Positions 33,009-42,237 of a stretch of DNA of 64,000 nucleotides are shown piece by piece (within the stretch, counting starts at the first letter, position 1; the number at the start of each line of letters is the position of its first letter). The notes beneath the pieces are model-generated. The model made no database searches and was not told the DNA's origin. It saw only the letters and a program-made list of their open reading frames with translations. The stretch is from Hyphomonadaceae bacterium JAD_PAG50586_4 (GTDB taxonomy: Bacteria > Pseudomonadota > Alphaproteobacteria > Caulobacterales > Aquidulcibacteraceae). Location of the stretch: NCBI GenBank assembly GCA_023242925.1, contig CP096134.1, forward strand, positions 1,438,501 to 1,502,500. Direction: 5' to 3'. The position numbers and the translations under genes were made by a program.

Positions 33009-33796
33009 AGCTTTGTCCGTAGCGACCAGATTTCCGGAAACGCGCGCCGCGTCAGCGTCTGCTGCAGATAGCTCACGCCATCGGTGCCGCCTGTGCCGCG
33101 CTTGCGCCCGATGATGCGCTCCACCGTCACCACATGCTTGTGGCGCCACACCAAGAGCGCATCGTCCAAATCAATCAACTTCTCCGCCAGCTGATAGAGC
33201 GGCCAATAGGTCTCGACATCGCGATACACAGCCAGCCACGCCGCCTCGACAGCTTCGCTCTGCGCATAGGGCGTACCAGCTGGGCGCTCGTACACAGCCT
33301 TCGGAATATCGAACCCGGCCTTGGCCAGCTGCGCCAGCACATCGTCGTACAAGGTCGGCGCCGCGAACGCGTCTTCCATTGCGGCCCGCTCATCGCTGCC
33401 TTCCGGTTGGAAGCGCAAAAACATCGGATCCTTGATGCCCAAGCGATATTCCAACGTGCGGAATTGTGCTGACTGAAACCCAGAGCTTGTGCCGAGCGAG
33501 CCGCGAAAGTTCAAATAATCCGCCGGCGTCATCGTGGAGAGAATGTCCCACGTCTGCGTCATCACCGCCTGGATGCGCGACACGCGCGCAAGGTGTTTGT
33601 AGGCCGGCACCAAATTCCCAGCGCGCACCTCAGCTTGCGCCGCCGCAATCTCGTGCAGCGTCTGCTTCATCCACAATTCCATCGTCTGGTGGAGAATGAC
33701 GAACAGCAGCTCATCGTGTTCCCCCGTCAGCGGGCGCTGGCAGGCCAGCAATTGGGGCAGGCGCAGATACTCGCCATATGTAATGTCCTGGCTCAT
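33005..33796 (-). CDS. kynA: Tryptophan 2,3-dioxygenase
   Basis: A heme enzyme that opens the indole ring of L-tryptophan to N-formylkynurenine. ATG 33796 (MSQDITYGEYLRLPQLLACQ) is preferred over a codon six residues earlier because of a GGAA upstream. Family blocks: HDELLFVILHQTMELWMKQTLHE, FRGSLGTSSGFQSAQFRTLE (substrate pocket), and LVWRHKHVVTVERIIG with the proximal heme histidine. The length of 263 residues is normal. It is the first gene of a two-gene operon. A formamidase is not seen in the window. Confidence 0.94.
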   Translation of the reverse strand: MSQDITYGEYLRLPQLLACQRPLTGEHDELLFVILHQTMELWMKQTLHEIAAAQAEVRAGNLVPAYKHLARVSRIQAVMTQTWDILSTMTPADYLNFRGSLGTSSGFQSAQFRTLEYRLGIKDPMFLRFQPEGSDERAAMEDAFAAPTLYDDVLAQLAKAGFDIPKAVYERPAGTPYAQSEAVEAAWLAVYRDVETYWPLYQLAEKLIDLDDALLVWRHKHVVTVERIIGRKRGTGGTDGVSYLQQTLTRRAFPEIWSLRTKL

Positions 33797-33953
33797 AGCC
33801 GGTGTTCCTTCCATTGAATCACGAGCTTAGCCCTTCTGACGCACAGCGGCAGGCCCCACCTCAGCCCGCGCTCGGCAAAGTTTCCAGTTTGGCGACCGTT
33901 AACGACCTGCTAGGGAAGCCGCTTCGAGGGCAGAAGCCAAGGAGGGTAGGCCT

Positions 33954-35036
33954 ATGGCCGCTGTGGGACGCACACTTCTAATCATTCTCGTTGTCGTATT
34001 GGGGATTGGCGCGGCTGCGTATTTCCTCGGCCCGAAGACAGCGAGCCGCACTGAGACGCTGCAAATCGATCGCCCAGCGCCGACCGTGCTCGCACGCTTG
34101 GCCTCCACGCCGGTGGGCGCGACTGTGACAGAAGGTGTCACGATCGCGGAAGCCGCCAGCGTTGAAGGCGATGTCGTCACCGCGCCGGTGACGTTCGCCG
34201 ACGGCGCGACGGGCCGCGTTGTTTACACGGTCACGCCGGAAGGCGAGGGCTCAACGGTGCAAGTGCGCCTCGAGCAAGACCTCGGCGCCAATCCGCTCAA
34301 CCGTGTCGACGCCATCACCGGCGGCGCCGTCGCCCCGCTGATCGCAACCGCCGCGACTTCGATCGAAACCGATCTCAACGCGTTGCCGACGGCGAGCTTC
34401 GTGGGTCTCGCCTACAATGTCGTGACCGTCGAAGCGCGTCCGTTCTTCTACATCCAAAACTGCGCCCCCGCCGATGCGGAAGCGGTGGAAGATGTGGTCG
34501 CGCAAAGCTTGCTCGCGCTCCGCCCGATCATGACGCGCCAAAACCTGGCGCCCGCCGGCGAGCCGATCGCGGTCGAGCCGCGCGTTGAAGCAAATCAATA
34601 TTGCTATCAGATCGGCTATCCCTACACGGGCCGTCCGCCGCGCGTGCTTGCGGTTGGCACGGCTGGCCAAACGCCGGCCGGCCAAGCGCTGCGCATCGTC
34701 TACACCGGCACGGAAGATGACGTGCTGGCGCAAGTCTATAATCCGATGGACGCACTGCTCGCAGCCGCCCATTTGGATGACCCGACCACGACGGACGATG
34801 ATTGGACGACGTTCGAAGTCTATCATGACGATCCGACGCAAGTTGGCGGCTCGCGCAATCGCGAGATTTATTACGTGGCCCAGGGCGACATCTCGGCCCT
34901 GACGCGTATCGCGCCGCCGAGCGAACCGGCTGCTGTGCCTGCCGCCGCACCGGCTGCTGCGCCCGCCGCGACCGAACCGGGCGCCACGCCCGCTCCGGCC
35001 GCGCCTGCGCCAACGCCGGCGCCAGCCACGCCGTAA
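33954..35036 (+). CDS. Membrane-anchored GyrI/SRPBCC-like protein with Pro/Ala-rich tail
   Basis: A 360-residue protein. ATG 33954 follows GGAGGG. One N-terminal helix (TLLIILVVVLGIGAAAYFLG) anchors it. About residues 30-140 resemble an SRPBCC-type polyketide-cyclase domain (LQIDRPAPTVLARLAS, VVYTVTPEGEGSTVQVRLEQDL). About 155-300 have a GyrI-like effector-binding layout (two repeats, with YCYQIGYPYTG). The last 45 residues are only Ala, Pro, Thr and Glu, a low-complexity linker or wall-spanning tail. Probably a periplasmic domain on an inner-membrane anchor. Function unknown. A terminator follows. Confidence 0.7.
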   Translation: MAAVGRTLLIILVVVLGIGAAAYFLGPKTASRTETLQIDRPAPTVLARLASTPVGATVTEGVTIAEAASVEGDVVTAPVTFADGATGRVVYTVTPEGEGSTVQVRLEQDLGANPLNRVDAITGGAVAPLIATAATSIETDLNALPTASFVGLAYNVVTVEARPFFYIQNCAPADAEAVEDVVAQSLLALRPIMTRQNLAPAGEPIAVEPRVEANQYCYQIGYPYTGRPPRVLAVGTAGQTPAGQALRIVYTGTEDDVLAQVYNPMDALLAAAHLDDPTTTDDDWTTFEVYHDDPTQVGGSRNREIYYVAQGDISALTRIAPPSEPAAVPAAAPAAAPAATEPGATPAPAAPAPTPAPATP

Positions 35037-35060
35037 CAGCGTCGCACAAACGTAAACGAG

Positions 35061-35090
35061 AAGGCCGCGACGCAAGTCGTGGCCTTTTTG
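35061..35090 (+). terminator. Rho-independent terminator
   Basis: Stem AAGGCCGCGAC / GTCGTGGCCTT (one G-T pair) with a GCAA tetraloop, followed by a T-run. It ends the gene at 33954-35036. Confidence 0.85.
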
Positions 35091-35164
35091 TTTGCGGACG
35101 GCTGGCTTCCAACCGGCAAGCACAGGCGCCCAGAAAACAAATCTCCGTCATTCCGGCCGCAGGC

Positions 35165-35579
35165 GTGTCAGCGATCAATCAAGCCCATCCCGCGCGCATC
35201 CGCTTGCTCGGCAAAGCGCAAACCCGCGCCGAACTCGAACGCGCTGCGCTTTATCGCGCCCAAGTGGAACGCCTGAAGCTTGCACGCCAGAAGCGCTTGC
35301 CTGAAGCGCAACGCATCGTTCGCCGCATCGGCGCGCAGCTGCGTACTCGAAAGATTGCTGAGCTACGCGCAACGCTTCGCGCGCAAACTTGCGCATGCCT
35401 CCAAACAATTTCTCGCCAAGATCGCGCTGAAGCGCCCACTGCGTTCGCCCTATGTCGATCCGCGCCTCCAACGCGACGCCGATCAACACATCTGGGCCGC
35501 CGCCCGCGCGGCGTATGGGCGTATGATTCAAGCTAAAGCTCAGTGCTCACCCGATAGGGGGCCTCACGCGTCAGCGTGA
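35165..35579 (+). CDS. Basic hypothetical protein, frameshifted, running into repeat copy C
   Basis: The left part (GTG 35165, MSAINQAHPARIRLLGKAQT then RAALYRAQVERLKLARQKR) and the right part in another frame (AQRFARKLAHASKQFLAKIALKRPLRSPYVDPRLQRDADQHIWAAARAAYGRM) together look like one basic helical protein, broken by a shift near 35340-35370. The right-hand frame has no stop before the dispersed repeat and ends inside it at 35579; the other frame stops at TAA just before the repeat. It is possible that the repeat removed the original end. No family is recognised, and confidence that it is expressed is low. Confidence 0.35.
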
Positions 35580-35671
35580 CTGAGGGGGCGGCGCTCCCTG
35601 CAACGTGCAGCCTTCACCCCTCCGTCGCGCGCTGTGCGCGCGCCACCTCATCCTAACGGGGAGGACGATGC
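35543..35671 (-). repeat. Dispersed hairpin repeat, copy C (inverted)
   Basis: On the minus strand this copy reads CCTCCCCGTTAGG, GAGGTGGCGCGCGC, CGACGGAGGGG, a variable linker, CGCCCCCTCAGTCACGC, and closes with CCCCCTATCGGGTGAGCA. That is the same block order as copies A and B, and its terminal GGGTGAGCA is identical to that of copy B. It lies between the 35165 ORF and the carboxyltransferase gene. Confidence 0.8.
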
Positions 35672-35679
35672 CGCTTGTC

Positions 35680-37227
35680 TTAAGGTCGCATCCCAAACGC
35701 ACTCGCCCCGGTCTCGGCGCCACGCTGCGCCAACTCCGCCCACTCACACAGCAGCGGCCGCGTGTCGCGCGGATCAATAATTTCTTCCGCGTAAAACGCT
35801 TCCGCCGTGCGAAACGGCGAGCGCAACGCTTCCGCCCAGGCGCGTATCTCGGCCAAACGCTTTTCCGGATCAACGCTCGTTTCAATATCGCGCTTGTACG
35901 CCGCCTCGATGCCGCCCTCCATCGGTAGTGAACCCCAATCGCCCGACGGCCAGCAATAGCGCAGCTTCGTTCGCGTCGGGTTCATCATCGCCGAGCCTGC
36001 CAAGCCAAACGCTTGCCGCACCACGATCGAACACCACGGCACGCGCGCCTGATACACAGCCGCCATCGCCTGCACACCCAGCTTCACCGTCGCTGCGCGC
36101 TCATGCTTCACGCCCACGGCGAAACCTGGGCAATCGACGAAATGCGCCACCGGCAGATGAAACGTCTGCGCCAGGTCCACGTGCTTGATCACTTTACGGC
36201 AAACATCCGCCGTCCACGCGCCGCCTAAGAACATCGGATCGCCGGCGATCACCGCAACGGCATAGCCATCAAGCCGCGCAAAACCGGTGATCAGCCCGCG
36301 CCCCCATTGCCGGCCCGTTTCAAAGAACGAGCCCGCATCGACGCACGCTTCCACGATCCGCCGCATCTTATAAGGCACGCGTCGATCGCGCGGCACCACG
36401 TTGATCAAAGTCGGATCGCGCCGCTCAATCGGATCGCCGTTTTGCACGCGCGGCGCTTGCTCGTGAATCGAAGCAGGGAGGTAGGAGAGAAACTTCCGCG
36501 CGGCCGCGAAGGCTTCCGTTTCGTTCGCAACGATATCGTCAACGACGCCGTTCTTGCCGTTGATCTCTGCGCCGCCCAGGCCTTCCTTGTCGACGTCCTC
36601 GCCGATCGCCTTCGCCACCGGCGGCCCCGCGACAAATACTTGGGAGAGGCCCTGAACCATCACGCTATAATGGCTCGCCGCCACACGCCCCGCGCCGAGC
36701 CCGGCGCACGGTCCCAAGGCCAGCGCCACAACCGGCACGCTCGCCATGTTGGCGACCACCCATTCCCAGCCCGGCGTTTGCGGAATGTAAGTGCGCGGGT
36801 CCTTCTCCAGCATCTTCACCGAGCCGCCGCCGCCGGTGCCGTCAACAAGGCGGATCAGCGGCATGCGATACTCATTCGCCATCTGCTCGGCGAACACGAG
36901 CTTCTGCCAGATCGCCGCGTCGCCCGCGCCGCCGCGCACACTGAAATCGTCGGCCTGCACCATCACCGGCCGCCCGCCGATGTCGCCGCGCCCAATCACG
37001 AACGGCGACGCGCGAAAGCTCGCCAGCTCATTGTCCGCGCCATAGCTCGCCGCGCCCGCGATCTTGCCCGTCTCATGAAACGAACCCGGATCGACCAGCG
37101 CATCCACGCGCTCGCGCACCGTCAGTTTGCCCGAAGCCCTCTGCCGCGCGACCCGTTCCTCGCCCCCCATCTCTTCGGCGAGCGCCTCGCGACGGCGCAG
37201 CTCTTCGATATCCTTTTCCCAGCTCAT
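35680..37227 (-). CDS. Acyl-CoA carboxylase carboxyltransferase subunit
   Basis: A 515-residue carboxyltransferase of the PccB/MccB type, starting MSWEKDIEELRRREALAEEM. The N half has SFHETGK, GGRPVMVQADDFSVRGGAG and LVDGTGGGGSVKM; the C half has ACVDAGSFFETGRQWGRGLITGFARLDGYAV and AHFVDCPGFAVGVKHERAA, the two crotonase-like oxyanion regions. It moves CO2 from carboxybiotin to an acyl-CoA and needs a biotin subunit such as the one at 5028-7021, far away in this window. The head sequence differs from classical PccB, so methylcrotonyl- or geranyl-type substrates are as likely as propionyl-CoA. Repeat copy C lies just past its end. Confidence 0.87.
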   Translation of the reverse strand: MSWEKDIEELRRREALAEEMGGEERVARQRASGKLTVRERVDALVDPGSFHETGKIAGAASYGADNELASFRASPFVIGRGDIGGRPVMVQADDFSVRGGAGDAAIWQKLVFAEQMANEYRMPLIRLVDGTGGGGSVKMLEKDPRTYIPQTPGWEWVVANMASVPVVALALGPCAGLGAGRVAASHYSVMVQGLSQVFVAGPPVAKAIGEDVDKEGLGGAEINGKNGVVDDIVANETEAFAAARKFLSYLPASIHEQAPRVQNGDPIERRDPTLINVVPRDRRVPYKMRRIVEACVDAGSFFETGRQWGRGLITGFARLDGYAVAVIAGDPMFLGGAWTADVCRKVIKHVDLAQTFHLPVAHFVDCPGFAVGVKHERAATVKLGVQAMAAVYQARVPWCSIVVRQAFGLAGSAMMNPTRTKLRYCWPSGDWGSLPMEGGIEAAYKRDIETSVDPEKRLAEIRAWAEALRSPFRTAEAFYAEEIIDPRDTRPLLCEWAELAQRGAETGASAFGMRP

Positions 37228-37272
37228 GCGCGGGCCTCCCGGATCATAGGTTGGCGGGCGCGCGGCAAAGAA

Positions 37273-37298
37273 AAGGCCGCGACTTACGCCGCGGCCCT
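37273..37298. terminator. Hairpin between the TonB receptor and the carboxyltransferase gene
   Basis: GGCCGCG pairs with CGCGGCC across an 8-nt loop, flanked by A-rich sequence on the left, suitable for ending the minus-strand TonB receptor transcript that stops at 37322. Confidence 0.6.
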
Positions 37299-37321
37299 TG
37301 GGCAGGTTGTTTTAAGTCAAC

Positions 37322-39722
37322 TCAGAACGCGCGCCGCACCGTCAGCCCGATCGTGCGCGGCTGGTTGGTGTGGAACGCCAGACGCGCCCGGCCGCCGCGT
37401 TCGCGGTCAAACGAGAGATTGGCGTTTTCGTCGGCGACGTTGTTGACGAAGAGCGTGACGCCCCAATCGTCGCCGTCGATGCCGGCGCTGAGATTGACGA
37501 TCGTATAAGGATCAAGCTCAAGATCGAGCGCCGTCACATCGGCGCCAGTCGCGCCGCCGAACGGCAGACCGGATACGAAATTGCCCGCGCCCGGTTCTTG
37601 GTCGCCCGGTTGCGTGTAGCGGCTGCCGATGTGTTGCACCGAGCCCGTCACGAACGCTTCCATGCCGTTCCAGCTCAGGGGCCAGAAGTAGGCCGCAGTC
37701 GCCGCGATCTGATATTCCGGGACGGAGGGCAGGCGATTGCCCTCACGCATGCCTGCGATCACCTCGTCGTTCGCGTTCACGACCGAGGCGTCGAACTCGG
37801 CTTCGACGTAGCTTGCCGCCACGCTGAGTTCGAGGCCGGTGAACGGCGTCACCGCAAACTCTGCTTCGATGCCTGCGGTGTGCGCTTCCGGTACGTTGAA
37901 CACAACGCGCGACGAGCACGAGCCGGCGTCGGCCGTCACCTGCAGATCGCTGATGTCGGAATAATACGCGGCCGCGTTCAGCGTCATCGTACCGTTGGAG
38001 AATTTGAAACCGCCTTCGTAATTCCAAAGCGTTTCATCCTCGAACACGGGGCGGCCGCCGAAGGTTTGCGCGTCCGGCCCATTCGGCACGCCGCCGTCGC
38101 AGAGCGGCAAGTTCAACGGATCGTTCGCCCCGCCAAGACGGAAGCCTTGGCTGGCTTGCGCGTTGAGCGTGAGGTCGTCGTTGACCTCATAGCTCAGCAG
38201 GAAGCGCGGCGTGAAACCGTCCGACGAGGTGGTGTCGACTTGATCGTCGCCGTTCGAGAACAAGCCGCCGGAGGTGAACCGGCGCTCTTCATCGAAATTA
38301 TAATAACGAACGCCGGCCGTCAGCGTGAGCCGCTCGGTCAGATCGTATGAGCCTTCGCCGAACACCGCGTATTGGCTGATGTCGTAGGGCAGGTCCGCAT
38401 TGTAGGGCGAGTCCGGGCCATAGGCGCCGTTGGTCGCCGCCGCCGTGCCCGCGCCGAGAACGGCGTCGGTATAAGCATCATAACCCGGCGTCGGCAGACG
38501 CTGTGCATAGACGCGATCGACGTTCGAGTAGAAGGCGCCGATCAGCCATTGGAACGGGCTCTCCGTCGTTGACGCGAGCCGAACTTCTTGCGTGAATTGC
38601 TCGAGCTCTGTCGTGTCGCGTAGATTGGACGGCAGGAGCACCGCCGCATCCGGGTACGCCAGATCGACCGAGACGCTGCCCGTCAGCGCGGACGCGTCGC
38701 GGCTGACAAGAATGTCGCGATTGATAAAGGTCGTGATCGACGTAAACGCCATCTCGCCCATGTCGTAATTCACGGTGACATCGCCGATGAACGTTTCGTC
38801 GCTGAACTCTTCATCCAGCAGCAGGAATTGCTGGCGATCGTTGAACGTCACCGGATCGCGTGTCGTCGTGAAGGGATTGGCGAAGAGGTTGAAGACCTCC
38901 TGGCGGTTAAATCCGTTCGCTTCAACCAGCTGATAAACGACCCGCGGCGTGATTGTCAGGTTCGGCGAGACTTGCCACGTCATGGCGGCGCGCAAGCCCG
39001 AGCGCGTGCCGTCATTGACGTCGCTCTCGCTGGCGCCGCCTTCGCGTAGCGCGTCGATGAAGCCGGCATACTCCGTGTGATAGCCGGTGAGGCGCAGACC
39101 GAGCGTGCCCGGCACGATCGGCACATTGATCATGCCTTTGACATGACCGCCGGTGCCGCCGTCTTCCAGCGTGTTGACGTTGGCTTCGACGCCGGCGGCG
39201 AAATCATCCACGTCTGGTTGGTTGGTGATATAACGGATCGTGCCACCGACGGAGCCCGAACCGAATAGCGTGCCCTGGGGCCCGCGGAGCGTTTCAACGC
39301 GGTTCAAATCGTAGAGATCGAGATCCGGCGTAAACAGCGAGAGCGAGATCACCGATTCATCGAGATAGACGCCGACTTGTTCTTTCACGCCCGGCTGGTC
39401 GCGTACGATCTGGCCGGCGGACACGCCGCGCAGCGAGACTTGGCTTTGACCGGGCCCCAGGTTCTGGATCGACATGCCGGCGACGTTGCGCGAGATGTCT
39501 TCCAGATCTCGTCGAGCCCGAACGCTCGATGTCCTCTTGCGTCTGTGCGTTCACCGAGAACGGCACGTCTTGGATCGAACTTTCGCGCTTGGTCGCGGTC
39601 ACGATGATGGTCTCATCGTCCGATGTCTGCGCAAACGCGCTGCTTGGCGTCATCGCCGACATGGCGACCGCAAATGCGATCGCGCTCACGGCTGACAACC
39701 AGAGCTTCCGCTTGGTCTTCAT
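37322..39722 (-). CDS. TonB-dependent receptor, with frameshift
   Basis: An outer-membrane TonB-dependent transporter, 799 residues after repair. ATG 39722 follows GGGAGGATAAT and gives a signal peptide (MKTKRKLWLSAVSAIAFAVA, cleavage near SAFAQ). The plug domain begins at once with the TonB box region DETIIVTATKRESSIQDVP. Near 39509 the frame is lost, one base too many; the other frame continues LEDISRNVAGMSIQNLGPGQ then VSLRGVSAG and the beta-barrel, ending in IGLTVRRAF with the terminal aromatic residue. The plug consensus (RGP QGTLFGSGSVGG) is the type found in Caulobacterales/Sphingomonadales receptors. The substrate is unknown. Confidence 0.9.
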
Positions 39723-39874
39723 ATTATCCTCCCTCAGTCGGCAGGGCGGCTGCATTGGCCGTCCCAATCCTACGTTGGTTAACGTGCGCTTGGCTCGGCG
39801 CGTCTGCCGTCACAAACGCTTCTGAGGGGAAAACTCCAAAGACCGCGTGGCGGTATCTCGCCTAATAAGCGCGC

Positions 39875-40732
39875 TTACACGGCCATGTTGTCGATAAGGC
39901 GCGTCTTGCCGAGCCAAGCCGCTGCGAGGATGCGGGCGTTGGCGGCGTCGCTCACGGGGGCCAAGGTATCGGCGTCGCGGATGGCGATGTAATCGACGCT
40001 GGTGAAGCCGGCGGCGATCACGTGGCGCGTGGCTTCCGCTTCGGCTTCGGCGATCGGCTCGCCGGCGCGCACCGCCTTGATCGCGTCGTGCAGGATGTAA
40101 TTGAGGCGTGCGGCGATGCGGCGCTGGTCTCGGCTCAGATACGCATTGCGCGACGACATCGCGAGGCCGTCATGTTCGCGCACTGTGGCGCAGCCGGTGA
40201 CGGCGACGGGAATGTCGAGATCATGCGCCATGCGTTTGATCACGAGCAGCTGCTGATAATCTTTCTCGCCGAAGAAGGCCGTGTCGGGCAGCGCTTGCAA
40301 TAAGAGCTTCGTCACCACCGTCGCGACGCCGCCAAAGAAGTGCGGGCGGAACTCGCCTTCGAGTGGGGTGGAGACATCCGCGACGATCACGTTGGTTGCG
40401 AAGCCTTGCGGATACATCACGCTGCGCTCTGGCGCGTAGAGCAGATCGCATCCAGCGCTCGCCAGCATGCCGGCATCGCCCGCTTCGTCGCGTGGATAGC
40501 GTTCGAAATCCTCGTGCGGCGCAAACTGGCGCGGGTTCACGAACAAGCTCGCAACCACACGGTCGCAACGCTCCTTCGCAGTGCGCACGAGCGAAAGATG
40601 GCCTTCGTGCAGCGCCCCCATCGTCGGCACGAGGCCGACTGTAAACCCCGTTTTGCGCCAGGCGGCGATCGCGTAGCGGAGCGCTGCGACGTCGCGAACA
40701 ACGGGGAGTGGGGAACCGGTCATGGCCGCCAC
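39875..40732 (-). CDS. panC: Pantothenate synthetase
   Basis: PanC joins pantoate and beta-alanine with ATP, the last step of pantothenate synthesis, in the cytoplasm. Motifs: VPTMGALHEGHLSLV (HIGH-like), SLFVNPRQFAPHEDFERYPR, FFGEKDYQQLLVIKRM and GLAMSSRNAYLS (KMSKS-like). The length of 285 residues is normal. The start is 40732 or the ATG three codons later. It is divergent from mipZ, with 136 bp between. panB is not in the window. Confidence 0.95.
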   Translation of the reverse strand: MAAMTGSPLPVVRDVAALRYAIAAWRKTGFTVGLVPTMGALHEGHLSLVRTAKERCDRVVASLFVNPRQFAPHEDFERYPRDEAGDAGMLASAGCDLLYAPERSVMYPQGFATNVIVADVSTPLEGEFRPHFFGGVATVVTKLLLQALPDTAFFGEKDYQQLLVIKRMAHDLDIPVAVTGCATVREHDGLAMSSRNAYLSRDQRRIAARLNYILHDAIKAVRAGEPIAEAEAEATRHVIAAGFTSVDYIAIRDADTLAPVSDAANARILAAAWLGKTRLIDNMAV

Positions 40733-40868
40733 ATCGGGCGGCGGGGCGCATACGTCAAGCGACTTAAGCGGACCTTAACCTCGGTGAGCGAGTGTTAAGC
40801 ATGAGTTTTGGCGCAGCGTCTCTGAACAAGAGCACCGCAGCGCCCGCCGGGCTGGGCGGGTGTCTGCG

Positions 40869-41745
40869 ATGAGCCTTGCGCATTCCTACGATCCGCCGCC
40901 CACCGCCGCGCCTCGCCAGGCGCATGTGATCGTCGTCGGCAACCAAAAGGGCGGGGCTGGCAAATCGACCGTGGCGATGCATATTATCGTCGCTTTGATG
41001 CGCATGGGCCGTCGCACCGGCGTGCTTGATCTCGATGTGCGGCAACGATCGTTGACGCGCTACATCGAGAATCGCGCGCGTTGGATTTCGTCGCGCGGCG
41101 TGAAACTGCCCGCGCCGCAAATCCTCGAACTGCACGAGAGCGCCCAGCGTTCGCTCGATCTGGCCGAGCAGGAGGACGAGGCCGCATTCCGTTCCGCGCT
41201 GCGGCGGCTTTCTGAGACCTGCGACTTCGTCGTGATCGATTCGCCTGGCGGCGATTCTGTATCTTGCTCGCACCGCCCACGCCTGCGCCGATACGCTGAT
41301 TACGCCGCTCAACGATTCATTCGTCGATTTCGACCTCCTGGGCGACATCGATCAGGACAATGCCGAGATCGTCCGCCCCTCGATCTATAGCGAGATGGTC
41401 TGGGAGAGCCGGAAGAAGAAGGCGCAAGGCCAGCGCACGCCAATCGACTGGGTGGTGCTGCGCAACCGTACGTCGACGTCCAAGATCGAAGCCAAGAATA
41501 AGCAAAAGGTCGGCGAGGCGTTGAGGACGCTGTCTAACCGGATCGGCTTTCGCATGTCGCCGGGACTATCCGAGCGCGTGATCTATCGCGAGCTCTTCCC
41601 CCAGGGGCTGACGCTGCTCGATCTCGACGCTGACGGCGGCGAGGGCGAGATGCGTATGACTCACTTGGCCGCCCGCCAGGAGCTGCGCGACCTCTTCATC
41701 ACCCTGAAGCTGCCAACACTGGAAGGCGAGCCGCTCAAGTTCTGA
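40869..41745 (+). CDS. mipZ: Division-site regulator MipZ, with frameshift
   Basis: MipZ is a ParA-like ATPase that forms a gradient from the ParB-bound poles and inhibits FtsZ, placing the division site in alphaproteobacteria that lack Min proteins. ATG 40869 starts MSLAHSYDPPPTAAPRQAHV, then VIVVGNQKGGAGKSTVAMHI (Walker A), LDLDVRQRSLTRYIENRARW and FVVIDSPGGDS. One base too many near 41255-41260 breaks the frame; the other frame continues LARTAHACADTLITPLNDSF then VDFDLLGDID, MVWESRKKKAQGQRTPIDWVVLRNR, GFRMSPGLSERVIYRELFP and HLAARQELR. These are the conserved MipZ blocks. The repaired length is 291. The gene is usually essential, so the break is probably an error. Confidence 0.92.
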
Positions 41746-41783
41746 GGCTCGACCGCGTTCGAGCGGATGAATAGGGTCCGCCC

Positions 41784-42225
41784 GTGCTCACGCCTGTCCT
41801 CCTCGCTCTCGTCGCTGTGTTTTTGTTGCTGTTTGTGGTTCGCGTTGGCGGCGCGCAGCGTCGGATGATCTTGGCCCGCTGGCCGGCGATATTGTTCGCG
41901 GGTGCAGCATTGGTTGCGATTGCGAGAGGGGCGATCTGGCCTGCCTTAGCTTTGGGCAGTATGGCCGGTCTGATTTGGCTGCTTTGGCCGGGCCTGAGTG
42001 CGCCGCGTACCGCTCGGCCAGCCGGGCCAGCGCCAGATCTCGGCAGAAGATTCCCAGGCGCGCGCCATGTTGGGTGTGGGCGCCGCTGCAACAGAATCAG
42101 ACATTCGCGCTGCGTACCGCGCCAAGATGAGGCGGGCGCACCCCGATCAGGGCGGGGCCCATAACGAAGCCGCGCGGCTCACGGCCGCGCGGGATCGTCT
42201 TTTGAAGAAGCTCAGCGGGCGCTAA
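41784..42225 (+). CDS. Membrane-anchored J-domain protein, with frameshift
   Basis: A protein of about 146 residues. GTG 41784 starts MLTPVLLALVAVFLLLFVVR; two to three membrane helices occupy residues 1-75. The C-terminal J domain (SQARAMLGVGAAATESDIRAAYRAKMRRAHPDQGGAHNEAARLTAARDRLL) has the HPD motif needed to stimulate DnaK-type ATPases. The two parts are in different frames, and a one-base excess near 42030-42040 joins them as GPAP-ISAEDSQARA. Small DnaJ-like inner-membrane proteins of this layout (DjlA/TIM14-like) are common in alphaproteobacteria. It is convergent with the carboxypeptidase gene. Confidence 0.8.
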
Positions 42226-42237
42226 CGCGCCGGCCGC

